DNA of 64,000 nt from Megascapheus bottae (GCA_024803745.1 JANJXV010000004.1:52084358-52148357); one strand, 5' to 3'; shown: positions 1 to 12,565, numbered from the stretch's first letter. The notes: generated by a model not told the origin, from the letters alone. Made by a program: numbers and translations.

Positions 1-484
1 CATTCTCCACATGCTTTGCAGTCATGGTGAGCTTGGCTTTCAATGCCTCACTGGAGGAGGGAGGACTAAGTGATGGGAAAGCATCAGGCTATGCCTATGT
101 GTCCTAAGGAGAATGTATAGTTGCTAATAAAGCTGCTTTTCAGATACAGAAAGCTCTAGGGACCTTGATGTACTGCCTGAATATTTTGGTCTCAATCTAA
201 ATCAATGCACTTTCTATGCATCGAAGAGTGGGATTTCAATAGAAGGTATTATCTGGTGTTATTCAGAGACTGTAGAGAAAAAAAGGAGATATTTGAGGTT
301 TTTTAAGTTAGAAGTAACTAGACCTAAAATGATCTTATAACCAAAAGATCACAGGCTACAAACAATTGATTGAGAACTCAGTAGTTTAACATTTTTGCTC
401 AGTCCTAGACAATATCTCAGAATGTAGACTTCTCTTCAACATATTTGATGACAAAGAACTCCCTTTTCCCAAAGAAGGTTCTCG
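1..484. other. Unresolved AT-rich DNA
   Basis: No open frame of note, no repeat family I recognise and no RNA-like structure is visible. It is probably ordinary intergenic or intronic DNA. Confidence 0.5.
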
Positions 485-622
485 CTCCTCTCCTCTCCTC
501 TCCTCTCCTCTCCTCTCCTCTCTCTCTGTCTCTCTCTCTCTGTATCTCTCTCTTTCCCTCTCTGTCTGTCTGCCTCTGTCTTTCTGTCTCTCTCCTCTCT
601 CTGTCTATCTCTCTCTCTCTTC
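485..622. repeat. Polypyrimidine (TCTCC)n / (CT)n tract
   Basis: The tract starts with pure TCTCC pentamers and then decays into CT and CTGT units. Open frames on both strands across it are low-complexity Ser/Leu or Arg/Glu translations and not genes. Confidence 0.95.
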
Positions 623-1790
623 CTTATTTTAGCCCTTTTCTGAAATGCATCATGCAAAGAATGGCCTCAATTGTGGCCTATGCACCTTTTAACACGTCTT
701 CATAACTTTTTCCATAGAATCTTGGAAGACATTATTTCCTCTCTATTGTTATCCAAACAAAATAACCCCAATTCATTGGGAAGCTTTTATACTAGATTAA
801 TTTCAAGTCACAGGATAATTCTTGGTTAGGGTAATCTAGTTATACATTACTGAAATCCAATGACAGGTAGGAAAATAAAAATATGTACCATATGTGTACT
901 GATGGTTTCATGATGTTTCATTTGATTCAATAATTTTGAATTACTTAACCTATGAATAATCCAGGGTTTCTCTAATGATTCTCTAACAATTTTTAGACAA
1001 AAAATAAGGTAGGAGCAAGGATGGACATATCCCTAATAACTTATGGTCAGTTCAGAGTATTTTTCTCTTTTCTCTCTTTTCTGATTAATGCTCACTAATG
1101 CAGCAGTTCACAGACAAGGCAGGGCAAGTCTAGATGGTTTTCATAGAGCCTTTCTTTCATAGTAAATGTGTACAAGAATTGTATAGAGATTTTTTCAAAA
1201 TGGTGACAGTCTATCATGCCTCAAACTACAGGATGTACATGAGTAAGACCTGTTAAAACATTTCAATTATTGAAAGCTATGTCATAATATTATCATATAT
1301 TTTACTAAATGTAACCTCTTTACCCTAATTGTTTTTCATATATACTTTTACTGGGTCAAAATCATTCTAACAGGAAAAAAAGAATGCATTTGAATTTCTA
1401 ACTTCCACAACCAATTTTCTTCTTATTTTAATTTTGATATATAATATATTATACATCATTAAGTCTAAACTCTCCTTTTGTGTTGTTACTTTTCTAATCT
1501 TGAGTAAACTGAAGAAGCAATGTAAAATAGTTGCTTAAGCCTGGACTCTTTATCAGGCAGCTATAGTTTTAAATATTGACTACGACTTGCAAGATGAATT
1601 GCATAGAGAAATTAATTAACTCCCTAAGTAATGCACCCAACAACAGGTTTAGCTTAGCATTTTGTAGTGAAAAAAAATTGAGTGAACTAAGGATGAAAGT
1701 GTTGAATGCTTAGTAGCAGTAAAATGAGTCATTCTTACTGTGATCCAGTTTTCTGTCCATTGGAGGCTTCCATTTAAAATTATCTTATTT
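623..1790. other. Unresolved AT-rich DNA
   Basis: About 1.2 kb with no family recognised by eye and no coding signal. Ancient decayed repeats may be present but cannot be supported without alignment. Confidence 0.45.
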
Positions 1791-1794
1791 CTAA

Positions 1795-1850
1795 CAGAAT
1801 TACAACCCCTCTGTGCAATACATTAATAATAACAATAAAATAATAAATGT
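1795..1850 (+). mobile_element. L1 3'-terminal fragment
   Basis: The AACCCCTCTGTGCAATACAT segment followed by an AATAATAACAATAAAA tail resembles the very end of the L1 3' UTR seen at 10890-10930. It is short and diverged, so the assignment is tentative. Confidence 0.35.
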
Positions 1851-1889
1851 TTCATGAGTTTCCATCTCCAGAACAAAGTCCTGAAAGCA

Positions 1890-1937
1890 ATTGACAACGG
1901 GTTTTTGTTTTGTCTTGTTGTAGTTTTAGGGTTTTTA

Positions 1938-1990
<53 letters not shown>

Positions 1991-2215
1991 ATGTGCAGGA
2001 GACACACATACACATGCCATTCTTGAAGCTTGAACTCAGAGACTGGTTGCAATCCCTAAGCTTATTTTGATTAAGGCTAGCATTCTGCCACTTGCGCCAT
2101 AGCTCTACTTCTAGCTTTTTGATAGTTTATTGGAGATAAGAATCTCACAGATAGATTTTTTTTTGCTAGGGCAAAAAACTCTAGGATTACAGGTGTGAGC
2201 CACTGGCACCCGACT
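1890..2215 (-). mobile_element. B1-dID-like SINE with (TG)n in its tail
   Basis: Read on the minus strand this is a composite SINE. Its B1-like left half ends in the complement of CTAGGATTACAGGTGTGAGC near 2192-2211, and its ID-like right half contains the complement of AAGGCTAGCATTCTGCCACT. The A-rich tail lies on the left and has expanded into a pure (TG)n array at 1941-1988. Open frames here are repeat artefacts. Confidence 0.85.
1941..1988. repeat. (TG)n microsatellite
   Basis: A nearly pure TG array of about 24 units sits at the 3' tail of the adjoining antisense SINE. Confidence 0.98.
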
Positions 2216-2670
2216 GTTCTGGAGCTTGCTCTGTATCTACCTAAATGACACTCGATCATTTCCCGTCTTAATTTAATTCCCCCTTTATAATGAAGAAGAA
2301 TCTATTTTCTCTGGAGAATTCTGTGGCAAGTAGTCTGGCATTCACCTTCCCCACTGTAAACTATTTAAGGGAGAAAAGCTACACTTAGGCAAGAAATCCT
2401 GCTCTGACATTCATTTTAAAGTATTCATGGAAATCTTAGCATGTAAGCATAATTATCAGCTCTTCATAGGCAATCTTCAAATGCAATCAGTTACATTCTC
2501 ACATCAAAGCTTATTGACCAGTCAACTGTCTGTGGAAACAAATAAATGATTAAATTTGTACAAACCCTAAGGCAGAAGAGATCCTTGAAGCAACTTAGGG
2601 TTCACCTTCTAGGCTATGCTGAACAGGTTTATGTTGAAGGTCAAACCCTACAAATGTTGCCCAGACTGAA
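2216..2670. other. Unresolved DNA
   Basis: No recognised repeat or coding signal. Confidence 0.45.
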
Positions 2671-2750
2671 AAGAAGGAAGCAAGGAAGGAAGGAAGGAAG
2701 GAAGGAAGGAAGGAAGGAAGGAAGGAAGGAAGGAAGGAAGGAAGAAAGGA
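2671..2750. repeat. (GGAA)n microsatellite
   Basis: GGAA tetramers run with few interruptions. The 71-residue frame through it gives a repeating GRKE peptide and is not a gene. Confidence 0.97.
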
Positions 2751-3514
2751 CATTTAAATAAGGAAGTATAGCTCTATGTTCTGAATTAACCTTACTGTAC
2801 AAAAGGAAATGGAAGAGACATAGGGAGAGTCAGATGTTGACAGATCTCTTTAACCCCATGTATAGGAATCTTGAACACAGAGTTATTCTGACATCTTTTA
2901 TGGATGTTCTGTTTGTTCCTACTGGATGGATCATATACTGCTCCTGTGTTTTGAAACAATATTGTCACAATAGCTTTCTATATAACTAAAGTCACTACAC
3001 CAGGTAAAGTTGTAATGTGAGAAGTCCTACCAGACTGCAAAGAGACGTATATGTACCTTATCCCATTAGGGAGGCCCAGGTAGCAGCCTAGACTCAGTCA
3101 CTAAGTAGGAAAATGATGGTTGCTCACAAGTGATTCTCTTGCATGCACTTTTTCCATAACACTGTTGTTCTAAACATGCACAATTATCACCATTCCAGAG
3201 AGCATTGGATATTGGGAAATTTATTGCTAGGCCCTTTGGAAGTCATAAGTTCACAAAATCCAGAAACTCATGGTCCTAACCCATAGGTTATTTAAAAATT
3301 AAAATCAGTCTTTCATGCCAAAAAATCTAAGCATCATCTCCACGTTGAAGCCATATCAGTTTCTTTCTAACATATTCTTATTGCTCTTCTTGTTAGGTCC
3401 ACCTGGAAGAAATAGCCCCTTCTCTTGGCTCTCTCCCCACTCAGCACCTGTACTCCAGGCAAGTGTTATGCCTGAAGGAGGTAGGCAGTTTCCCAGACTG
3501 ACGTTACCGCTGCT
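2751..3514. other. Unresolved DNA
   Basis: No family or gene recognised. The frame ending in a Met run at 3315-3575 reads into the trinucleotide tract and has no recognisable domain. Confidence 0.45.
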
Positions 3515-3556
3515 TCTGATGATGATGGTGATGGTGATGATGATGATAATGATGGT
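3515..3556. repeat. (GAT)n-like trinucleotide tract
   Basis: An imperfect GATGATGGTGATGATGATAAT array, about 14 units. Confidence 0.9.
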
Positions 3557-3649
3557 AACTAGCTTTGGAACTTAAAAAATGTTGACTAGGCAGGATCTCT
3601 GTCTAATTGTATCACATCTCTAATCTTTTTTGCTGTAGTCTAGTTTTGA

Positions 3650-4020
3650 AATTTTTTCCCTAGGCTTTATGTAGAACTGGGGTATGAACTCAAGCACTCA
3701 TGCTCACCAAGGAAATATTCTACCACTATGCCAGTTCTTTTTTGCATTGTTTATTCTAGAGAGAGGGTCTCATATTTTGCTCAATCTAGTCTGGACTGGA
3801 ATTCTCAAATGTGTGTTTCCCTTTGTCATGGGACTATAAGGCCACTGTGCCCAGACTTCATGCTTCCATTATAGTTTTGTATGATAAACATATGCCATGG
3901 GTCAAGCTAGTGATTGAAATGGAATCTCATGAACTTCATTTGACTTCAAAATGCAATTTTTCCATTTTCTATCTCTCAAATGGCTAGGATTAAAAACTTC
4001 AACCATGCTGCCTGGCTCTA
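3650..4020 (-). mobile_element. Degenerate antisense SINE fragments
   Basis: Two successive blocks end in GGACTATAAGGCCACTGTGC and then GGCTAGGATTAAAAACTTCA...GCCTGGC. Both resemble decayed minus-strand B1 heads (complement of a GGCGCGGTGGCTCA-like start). An ID-like right part is faintly visible at 3670-3740. They are strongly diverged, so boundaries are rough. Confidence 0.5.
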
Positions 4021-7000
4021 TTTCTAATTGTTTTTGGTTCATTTAGTTATCTCAACAATCCATAATTAAGATTGCTTTAATATCTATCTAATGAGTAAGA
4101 GAAAAACAAAATAGAACTCTTCAAATTCATGAGAGAATATTTTCTAAGATCATGAAATGAGGTTTCTGCCCTTCCTAGCTGTAATAGTAATGTTTAAATA
4201 ATAAAATGTATGTATGCATACACATATATGTTTATTCATACATTGATATAAATAAAAATTATTTATTGAATATCTTATGTACTTAGGTTTAAATTATATA
4301 CATATTTGTACATATAATCTAAACTTTTATAGGTGTGTATATAGTACATGCTAATACTAATATTACTTGAAATCCACTTATCATGTTAAGGTTTCCAGAA
4401 GACACCAAGAACTTCAAAGATAACACAGAACAGAAAATGGACAAATAAAGGGTAAACCCAAATCTTTTGTCTAATCAGCATGCATTCACTGCCAAATACA
4501 TTATGATACAGGGATTTAAGCATGATACAGAATTTATACACTTGATCACCTTTCTCATCCAGTATGAAATGTGTCAGAAATTATGATAAGGCTGGAAAAT
4601 AGCTTCAACCTTCTAAAATGTTGCGGAAAATGCTTACAACTCAGTAGTGGTGTGGACCCAGTCCAGGTAAGGGTTTTTTTTTCCTGAACTGATTTTATTT
4701 GTGAAATTCCTTTTCATGGTGGAAACAGTCCAATTCTGAGTTAATGCCTTTGTGTGAAATTTAATATCTTGCTACTGAAGAGACCACAGATAAAACAGTT
4801 TAGGAACTTAATGCATTTTACTACCTGTTAAGGCATACATTATTGCACAAATAGGCAAGTGAAAATATAACATGTTATCAGTTCAGATATAAAACACTTG
4901 GGTATGTAAACAACAAATAATAGGTGATCTCCCATGAAACAGAGTTTTATTTACTTTATTCTGGCCAACAAAAACAAATGGTCCAATTCATGAACTCATA
5001 CTTTGGATTATATAGTTGTAAGTAAAATAAGACACCTTCTTAGCAAAGAAGCATCACAGGTTTTATTTAGGAAAGTTAAAAATTTGGTTAAGAAAATATG
5101 TGCTGCATAACAAACCACACTCATTGCACTCATAATAGGTATTGAGATATTTGCACAACAGATTTTGAAACAGCATTCTTAAATCAAGGGAAGAAATTCA
5201 ATAATATTCAGTTACAAATTTGTCTTGTCCAAGCATACAGATCTGGCACATAGAGCTGTTGCATATATTGTATATTCTATAATCTGGCTATGGTCTGATT
5301 GGAATTGAATCTGTATTTTGATAGTAAATTTGAAGTGATAGGAAATAGAGTTATTGCAAGCGTGATTTCTCAAATAACCTTTGCTCTGCTCTGGGATTCC
5401 TAACTTCTATGCTTGTGGTAAGGTTTTACTTTTTTTTTTCAGAATAAGATCATTTAAAAATACTGTTATGCAGGCAATTAAGATTAAAGTCAACTTTCCC
5501 TTCACACTCCCTAGTAATATGCTTCTGTATCCAAAAGATAAGGACTTGAGAAATGGCTCGCTGGGACAGGCCAATGGGCCTGGAGTCTGGACTGCTGTCT
5601 CAAGCCGTGACAGCCCAGGGTGTTATAGGGGATTGCATGGTTACTCTCCATGACATTAGCCTGAAGAAGCCAATGTATATTAAGAACACCTGATGACCTT
5701 TAATAATCTGTTATGGATCTGGCATCTAATGATTTATCTAAATCCTTTGTAAACACACACATTATTCATACTCCAATGCACTTATGTTAGCCAGCCCTGG
5801 ACCCAGAATTAAATATCCTTTGTTTATATCTAATCTGTTTTACCTATTGCTTGAATGAACTTCAGAAAATCTTTTTATTTGTCCACATCTTAGAATGTTT
5901 GTTTAAAACAAAAAAGCAACAACAACTATTCTGCTTATAAATTAAGTTTTCTAATAACTTAAATAAATGAGAAAAATACAATGATCCACATTTAACAATA
6001 ATAACATTCTAATTACTTTGTGGAACTATAAAGCTCATTGCCAGAGGTTAACTACTGACTCCTCTAGAGAGATTACCAGCATCTAAACTTTGGAATTCTT
6101 GTCAGGCTATTCTTTTCCCAAAAATTAAATAATATTAGATAGAGGAATTTTCCCAAGATAATTATTAACTTATTCAGGGAAATATGTTTTCACCCTTGTC
6201 ATTGGTTTATAAATGTAGCAGTAATTTGCTGTTCAGCTAATAAGCTGCACATCTTATGACTATTATTGACATGATTTGTAGAACTATTTTGTATAATTGC
6301 TGATTTTAATAACAGAACTTACTGTGGTAAAGATTTACAAACTTTTCCTTTTCTTACATGTCTATCTCCAGTATTTGGGTGGTAGTAACTGCATTTTCCC
6401 AGAAACAATGCTATCATCATACAATGAGGAATTAGACATTGTACTTTCAGAAGCTTCTGAGCAAGGAACCACTCAGCTTGTGAAAAAGTTACTATAAGAG
6501 ACAAGAGAAATATCCCTTGGAAAAGAATGCATGAATCAATTAATTTCCAAAGGATTCTCAGTTATTCAAGTCATTAAGTAAATCTTCAAAAAGCTTCACT
6601 ACTGTATATTGAACCAAAGAGTATTTCGTCCTCTTCAAAGCTGCTCTCTGTTTCTAATTTTCCATCAGGTACCCACAAGTTACCGATTCTACCATGGACT
6701 GACCTTTCTCTATTAATACCTTCTTTACTGGATTTACAAGTTTGCTAATGCAGCTGTCAGGCACATGTTGTCAGAAGATGTGAGGAGGAGAGAGGTCAGC
6801 AGTTTCGGTAACATCTTTCTTAGTAAGATCATGAATTTCTAAAGATGTTATAGAATTATAGCCTGAGCTTCCAGATAATTTAAACTGGAATATGTGATAG
6901 GAGAGAGTGGGACATTTCAGATTAATGTATTCTAAAGGGCTCAAAGAGTAGATCCAGGGAGAAAGGAAGATGATCAAATTCCTGGAAAATAAAGACTCTT

Positions 7001-8120
7001 TTTCAAAAGGCTAGGGAGGAATGACCCTGAAAATTCCCCTTTTCACCAGTACATGAACTATGACTGTTTCTCTTTGAAAGGTCAAGTACTACAATATTTT
7101 TTCCTCAACTGATCAGCTCTGTAATTCCACTTCTCTAATGATCATTCTCCACCTCTATTATTGAAATATTCATAAGGTAAACTCAGGGAGTTAGCAGGGG
7201 AATTTCCTTTGAAGCCTGTACAGTATCTTCTGTGTTTTATGTCCCAGTCTATTAAACCATCCTGTGTGATTGGGCAGCACTTCATATCAAACACAATTGC
7301 ATTTAAGACATGCTGACTGCTTCATCAAATCTAGTCGTCTTTAGACAAGCAGTAGTTAGCATCATCCTTTAAGTTTATTTTCTTCTTAAGACTAAGCCAC
7401 ATGAACATTATATGTTTTAATTTTTCTGTCCAGTCTCTCAAATATCTGTAATCATTTTACATGAAAATCAGATTTTTTAACAGACATATGGTTATGATAG
7501 AGAAAACACTACAGCTGGCAAAGATCTAAACTAAGCTCACACTAATTTGATCATTCAAAAATCACTGTTACTTAAATGTTTTCTTAGTATAGCTTAATTA
7601 TGACTCAGCTCAGTCCAAAGTACCATGCACTTCCTGGGAAACAGACAAATGTTGAGCTATCCATACATATAGGACAAACATAATTCATGTGCATCTCTGA
7701 ACATCGGCTAAGGTGCCTCCAGACTCATGATAAGTTTTGCTTTCATCATTCAAAAACAGCAGGAAATTTATTTCAACTGACAATTCAAATTATTTTACCA
7801 TTGCTGTCTCTTTATCATTTTAGCCCATAATCCTGTCTAGAAAATTAGGAAAGTTTATTAAAAAAAATAGAGACAAAAATCAAGAGTATTTTGCTTTCCT
7901 CCCTTCTCCTCTGAACTGCTTCCCCAGGTGCAAAGTATGCCACAAAAAGGTTTTCTTGCAAAAGGAAATTAAGAGCTCAAAGGACCCACCTCTGTATTTT
8001 CCCAAGCAAAATTGCTATAGTTTAAATGCATCCAGGCAAATCTTAAGTGATATATAAAACATTTTTTCTCTAAGTAAGTAAAAAAAAAACTTTGGTATGT
8101 ACATATATCATTATGTGAGT
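4021..8120. other. Long unresolved AT-rich stretch
   Basis: About 4.1 kb with no SINE, L1 or LTR I can name, no microsatellite longer than a few units and no frame above 90 codons. The slightly GC-richer patch at 5540-5660 (CTCGCTGGGACAGGCCAATG onward) is not recognised. Frames at 5381-5653 and 6297-6497 have no domain features and look like chance. Confidence 0.45.
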
Positions 8121-8366
8121 TACTTGACAGGTATGTATGCTAATTCTATATTTTATCTATTGTAAAGTGCTGCTGCAAACACAGAGGTGTATGTATCTTG
8201 ACTGTATTAATGTACATTCTTTCAGATATATAAGAGGTGTCATATGATAGTTTGCTTTCATTTAGTTATTTAGATGGATCTCCTTGCTGGTTTCCATAGT
8301 GTTTGCATGGATTTACAATCTCACCAAAAGTAAATTAAGGTTCCTTTTACTCAGATCTTCAGCAAT

Positions 8367-8580
8367 GTTGTTCATTTTTTTTCCTTTTTTTGCCAGTTAT
8401 AGAGTTTGAACTCAGGGCCTGGGCATTGTCCTTGGACACTTTTTGCTCAAGGCTACCACTCTGCCACTTGAGCCACAGGACCACTTACAGCTTTTTCTGT
8501 ATACGTGGTTCCAGGGAATAGAACACAGGGCTTCATGCATGCTAGGCAAGCCCTCTAACACTAGGCCATGCTCCCAGCCG
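8367..8580 (-). mobile_element. IDL-Geo-like dimeric ID SINE
   Basis: Reading the complement gives a head CGGCTGGGAGCATGGCCTAG, an ID-type A/B-box region, then a second ID-like unit ending CCAGGCCCTGAGTTCAAA and an A tail (T run at 8367-8390). It lies inside the older antisense L1, so it is younger than that L1. Open frames on both strands are shadows. Confidence 0.9.
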
Positions 8581-8734
8581 TTGTGTGTTTTCTTCATGAT
8601 AGTCATTTTTACCAATGTGATATGGAATTGCTATAATGTTTTAATTTGTATTTTTGTTATATCTAGGGATGGTAAACATTCCTATGGTACTTCTTAAACA
8701 TTTTCATTTTTATTTTGAAAGCTTTTAAATGTAT

Positions 8735-8870
8735 TTGCTTATTTTTAAAAAAAATTATTGTTGAGGTAATATATAGAGGGGTTACAGTTACATTCCTCAG
8801 GTAGGGAGTGCATTTCTTCTCCCACATTGATACCCCTTCTCAGTCACTTATTATTGTGTCATTTAATTTC
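8735..8870 (-). mobile_element. L1 3'-UTR end
   Basis: AAATTATTGTTGAGGTAATATATAGAGGGGTTACAGTTACAT is the complement of the L1 3' terminus seen at 10870-10930 and 52155-52250. It is 5'-truncated and sits in the older antisense L1. Confidence 0.6.
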
Positions 8871-9085
8871 TGGAGCTCTTTACATACTGTAGGTGTCAGT
8901 TCTTTATCTGATACATAATTGACAAGGTTTCTCTTGAAGGTAACTTTTGATTTTGGTTCTTCTAAAAAGCATGGGTACTGTTAGGAAATTATTACTTATG
9001 TCCTCAAAGGTTTTCCTGGTCTTTTTTCTAGCACTTCCAATTTTCTGTCTTATGTGAAAGACAAAGGGGCCTTTGTTTTGTTAAG

Positions 9086-9225
9086 GACAATGTTTTGCAT
9101 TGCGTTGCTTTGAAACAAAGTCTTGCTATGCATATATAGACTGGGGTACCTTCAAACTTGAGATCCTCCTTCTTCAGTCTCCCAAATGATAGGACTATAG
9201 ACATGTACCATAATTCCTGCTGCTA
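9086..9225 (-). mobile_element. Diverged B1-like SINE
   Basis: Pattern of antisense 7SL-derived SINE: GAAACAAAGTCTTGCTATGC, then CAAACTTGAGATCCTCCTTC, then TCAGTCTCCCAAATGATAGGACTATAGACATG. About 140 bp. Confidence 0.65.
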
Positions 9226-9727
9226 GTAAAGTTATAAGAGTTTTCTCTCAGTGGGAATTTTTTCTGTTGAGGTTTTGGGTATATTAAGGTTAGAGTGAGA
9301 AAAGGCTGGGTGACACTCTGAGAAAAGGCTCACTTGACATAAACCAGCTCATTTCCTTTGTTAAGGGAAGTCTCTGGTTGTGAGTCATGATGGTAAAAGT
9401 AATCTAGGAAGCCTAGAGCCTTCTTTGTCACAAGCTGGTCTCCTAGCTAGTAACATTTGCCCATCTCCAGATTCTTCTCTTTCTCTTTAGGAGAAAACTG
9501 GACATAATAAAACTGCCAAACATATATATAAAAGGACATGATAATCTTTGGCTATAGCCTCAATCTTCTAGAATACTGAGGTCAGAAAGACAAGGTGGCC
9601 TGTGTTGTACTCTGTCACTCTTAAAACTAAGCACCTCTTGCTCTTCATATAACTTGAAATTTGGGCTTCCTCTGCTTAATCAAGGGTGACAGAGCTACTT
9701 ATTTATGTAAAATATTCAGGTTTTGTG
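9226..9727. other. Unresolved, possible LTR-like DNA
   Basis: A moderately GC-balanced 500 bp block without recognised SINE or L1 signatures. Its base composition differs from the flanks, and a decayed LTR is possible but I see no paired termini. Confidence 0.3.
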
Positions 9728-9955
9728 TAGTATCAATCCCTCCTGGGCACAACCCCACCAGTATCTGTTGTTATTAGATTTCTTGCCAATGGCCATTCTA
9801 ACTGGAGTGAAGTGGAATCTCAAAGTCATTTTGATTTGCATTTCTTTTATGACCAGAGATGTCAAGCACTCCTTCATCTGTATATGCCATTTTTAATTCC
9901 TCTTCACAGAAATTTCTGTCTTTAGTCCACCTTTTAATGGAAGGGTTGTTGTAGG
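9728..9955 (-). mobile_element. L1 ORF2 3' fragment
   Basis: The run CAATCCCTCCTGGGCACAAC, GTATCTGTTGTTATTAGATTTCTTG, GGCCATTCTAACTGGAGTGA matches the same antisense ORF2 segment at 44700-44900. It encodes the region just before the Cys-rich C-terminus and is truncated at both ends. Confidence 0.8.
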
Positions 9956-10417
9956 ATACAGAAACTTTACCTATTTAAGTAATTGTGTTGAATAGGTGAA
10001 ATGAGAGCCTGGACATTAGAAATATCCCACCAATTATCAAGGAACATAGCCTGTTTGGTGAGGACTTTCTAAGAATGAGCACCTCTGAACATTCTACTTT
10101 GAATGAAACAATAAAGCTGGGTTGAAAGGTAAGTTTTGTAAGTAAGTGGGAGAAGACTCTGATGATAGATTCCAATGATAAAATCTGGAATTATTTTAAG
10201 AAACTGAAACATTAGACTTAACACTGAGGAGATCATGGATATTTATGCCAAGATTCTGGACATGCTGCCATCGTATTCATGAAAAGAAATAGGGTGAACT
10301 AGCTAATGGAACTGAATAGCTAAATGGAGTAAGATAAATGAATGTTGGTTAAAAAAACGAAGGTTGAACTGAGAAACCAGAATGCTTCAAAATTATCTAC
10401 TTAAACAATGAAATACA
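9956..10417. other. Unresolved DNA
   Basis: No recognised repeat or gene. Confidence 0.4.
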
Positions 10418-10627
10418 GGGCCGGGAGTTTGGCCTAGTGGTAGAGTGCTTGCCTAGCATGCACAAAGACTCGGGTTCAATTCCTCGGTACCACATACATA
10501 GAAAAAAGCCAGAAATGGTGCTGAGGCTCAAGTGGTAGAGCTCTAACCTTGAGAAAGTCCAAGGACAGTGCTCAGGCCCTGAGTCAAGGCCCGGGACTGA
10601 CAAAACAAACAAACAAACAAACAAAAA
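10418..10627 (+). mobile_element. IDL-Geo-like SINE with target duplication
   Basis: Canonical dimer: head GGCCGGGAGTTTGGCCTAGT, B-box-like GGGTTCAATTCC, a second unit with CAAGTGGTAGAGCTCTAACC and CAGTGCTCAGGCCCTGAG, then a (CAAA)n tail. AAACAATGAAA occurs just upstream (10403-10413) and just after the tail (10626-10636), consistent with a target-site duplication. Confidence 0.95.
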
Positions 10628-10639
10628 ACAATGAAAGCC

Positions 10640-10945
10640 ATGTTGGATACATTTTAGCCAAAAATTAAGTCTTAATGTACTATGTTATTTCTCTTCTCTT
10701 TTTTGCCCTTTGCTTAATCTCATATTGTTTCTGCATGTGACTATGTTACCTGGTATATTGTATATACTTTTATTTGATTATTTGAAATAGGAAAGGGAAG
10801 GGGAGGGGGAAGGAAAATGGTGACAAAAACATGAGAAAGGGTATCAATGTGTGAGAAGTAATGCACCTACTACCTGATGAATGTAACTGTAACCCCTCTA
10901 TACATTACTCCAACAATAATAATTAAATTAAATCTTCAAATAAAA
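10640..10945 (+). mobile_element. L1 3' UTR
   Basis: Matches the 3' UTR of the L1 copies at 18110-18390 and 57350-57640: TTAATGTACTATGTTATTTCTC, a G-rich purine block (10793-10825), ATGAGAAAGGGTATCAATGT, then CAACAATAATAATTAAAT at the end. ORF2 is absent, so this is a strongly 5'-truncated copy. Confidence 0.85.
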
Positions 10946-11714
10946 GACCGAAATTTTCTTGTAGAATGTACTACAAGAAAAAGTGTGTAGTGATGGGCTA
11001 CTAGGTTAAGATATCCTTTAGACCTGCAGAATTATATTGGTAACCAAACAATACATTGAAATTTGAACTGGTGGTATAATTACTTTTTAAATTCTCAATA
11101 ATGACTGAACATCCCACTTGCCTAGAACTAGAGAAAACTGCACTTGCACTGCTATTCTTAGAACTCAGAATATATATGGTATCTATTCAAATTAGGAGAC
11201 ATGTTTTAATACAAGGGATGCTAAGGAAAGTGAGATATCTCTAGGACTAACTATAAGGACTGAGAAACATGCCTGAAACTGTGCACCCAACTCTACTGCA
11301 AGCATATCAGCTTGAGGATTAAATGAAAGGCTGCTCACTGAGTAGTTCTATTGTGGCTAGAACCAAGGCAAAAATTGGGACATTAGCAAATTATCAACCT
11401 GATTACACTAGGGTTTGAACTATGGAGGTGAATTACAAAGAGGACTTATGTCTAAGAGGCAAATATTCCTGAATTCCTATGGGCCTGGGTGATGTTGAAT
11501 AAATTTAAGATCTTTAAAAGAATAAAATCAGTGGCTTAAAGTCAACAAATCAAGCCTCGCCAAATTGACAACACAATTCTACTCCTCTTTGAAGGACTGA
11601 ATGTTGCCTACTTGAAAAATACCACTCCTGATAGTTGAAAAAGAGGTAAGTTTCTTCCTCAGAGATGAGTACCATGATAGAAAGTGTAAGGATACTTCAC
11701 TTTCTGAACTAGAA
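10946..11714. other. Unresolved DNA
   Basis: No confident feature. The right part may be a further decayed continuation of the ancient L1 that follows. Confidence 0.4.
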
Positions 11715-12015
11715 GCAAAAATCTTACAAGAAAATTAGTAAGTTGTATTTATCAATTATTTGAAAAATCATAGTACAAGTTTCTCAAAGGGAGTGGAACA
11801 AAGGTTAATGGCATGAAACATTGACCATATTAATAAAGAAGAAAAATAAAACCTTATAATTATCTCAGTAGATGCTCAACATTTTGATAAAATTTGCCAT
11901 CCTTTTATGATTGAAAAACAACAAACTAGGAATACAATGGAGGTTCTTTAATCTGAAAAAGGTTATCAAAAGCCTACAGCAACTTTTATTCTTAATGGCA
12001 TATCATTGCATGCAT
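11715..12015 (+). mobile_element. Ancient L1 ORF2 (reverse transcriptase region) fragment
   Basis: GAAGCAAAAATCTTACAAGAAAATTAG, TTATCTCAGTAGATGCTCAACATTTTGATAAAATT and AACAAACTAGGAATACAATGG follow the order of the L1 reverse-transcriptase region leading into the catalytic-domain segment. The copy is heavily mutated with many stops and no coding capacity. Confidence 0.65.
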
Positions 12016-12317
12016 AATAAGTATGAGGATATGCATAACTCAAGATGAAATCACCAATTAAGTCATGTTTCAGTATTATCTTCTGGCTCTTTTACATGTC
12101 TTAGAAAGTTTTAGATTTAGTTTACTCAGTTTAGACTTTTGAAATTTATATAGAGCATTTAAAGTGTGATTGCCTTAAGTATATACATTCGATTCAATAA
12201 TTGTTATGTTTTCAATATTTAGTCTGCCTAAATAGAAATTATATCCTCTTTTAGTACATATTTTATTAAATCATATTACAGTGTTTTATTCTAGTGTTTT
12301 AAATTTTTATTTGCTTA

Positions 12318-12565
12318 CATTTTTTGGGAGGTCAGTTGTAATTGAACTCAAGCACTGAGCATTGTCCCTTAGCTCTTTTTGTTCAAGCTAGCACTCTACA
12401 ACTTTGAGACAAAGTTCCACTTACAGTTTTTGACTGGCTAATTGGAGATGGCTAATGAACCTCATGAGGACTTTTCTGCCTGAACTAGCTTTGAATCAGG
12501 ATACTCAGGTCTCAGCCTCTCCTGAGTAGCTAGGATTACAAGTGTGAGCCACTGATACCTGGCTA
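12318..12565 (-). mobile_element. B1-dID-like SINE
   Basis: The left end (TTTTTTGGGAGG...TTGAACTCAAGCACTGAGCA) is the complement of the ID-like 3' half. The right end (GAGTAGCTAGGATTACAAGTGTGAGCC) is the complement of the B1-like head. Full length but diverged. Confidence 0.88.

Larger units (their letters stand above)
8125..9080 (-). mobile_element. Old L1 (3' ORF2 region), interrupted
   Basis: The minus strand resembles ancient L1 ORF2 3' sequence. GTGCTGCTGCAAACACAGAGGTG at 8168-8190 and ATGATAGTCATTTTTACCAATGTGATATGG at 8596-8625 match the usual antisense L1 pattern, and GAGCTCTTTACATACTGTAGGTGTCAGTTC near 8872 continues it. The copy is split by a SINE (8367-8580) and by another L1 3' end (about 8735-8870). 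It has no coding capacity. Confidence 0.6.

Noticed and set aside
2671..2750. Possible CRISPR-like regular array
   Set aside because: It is a simple (GGAA)n microsatellite without unique spacers.
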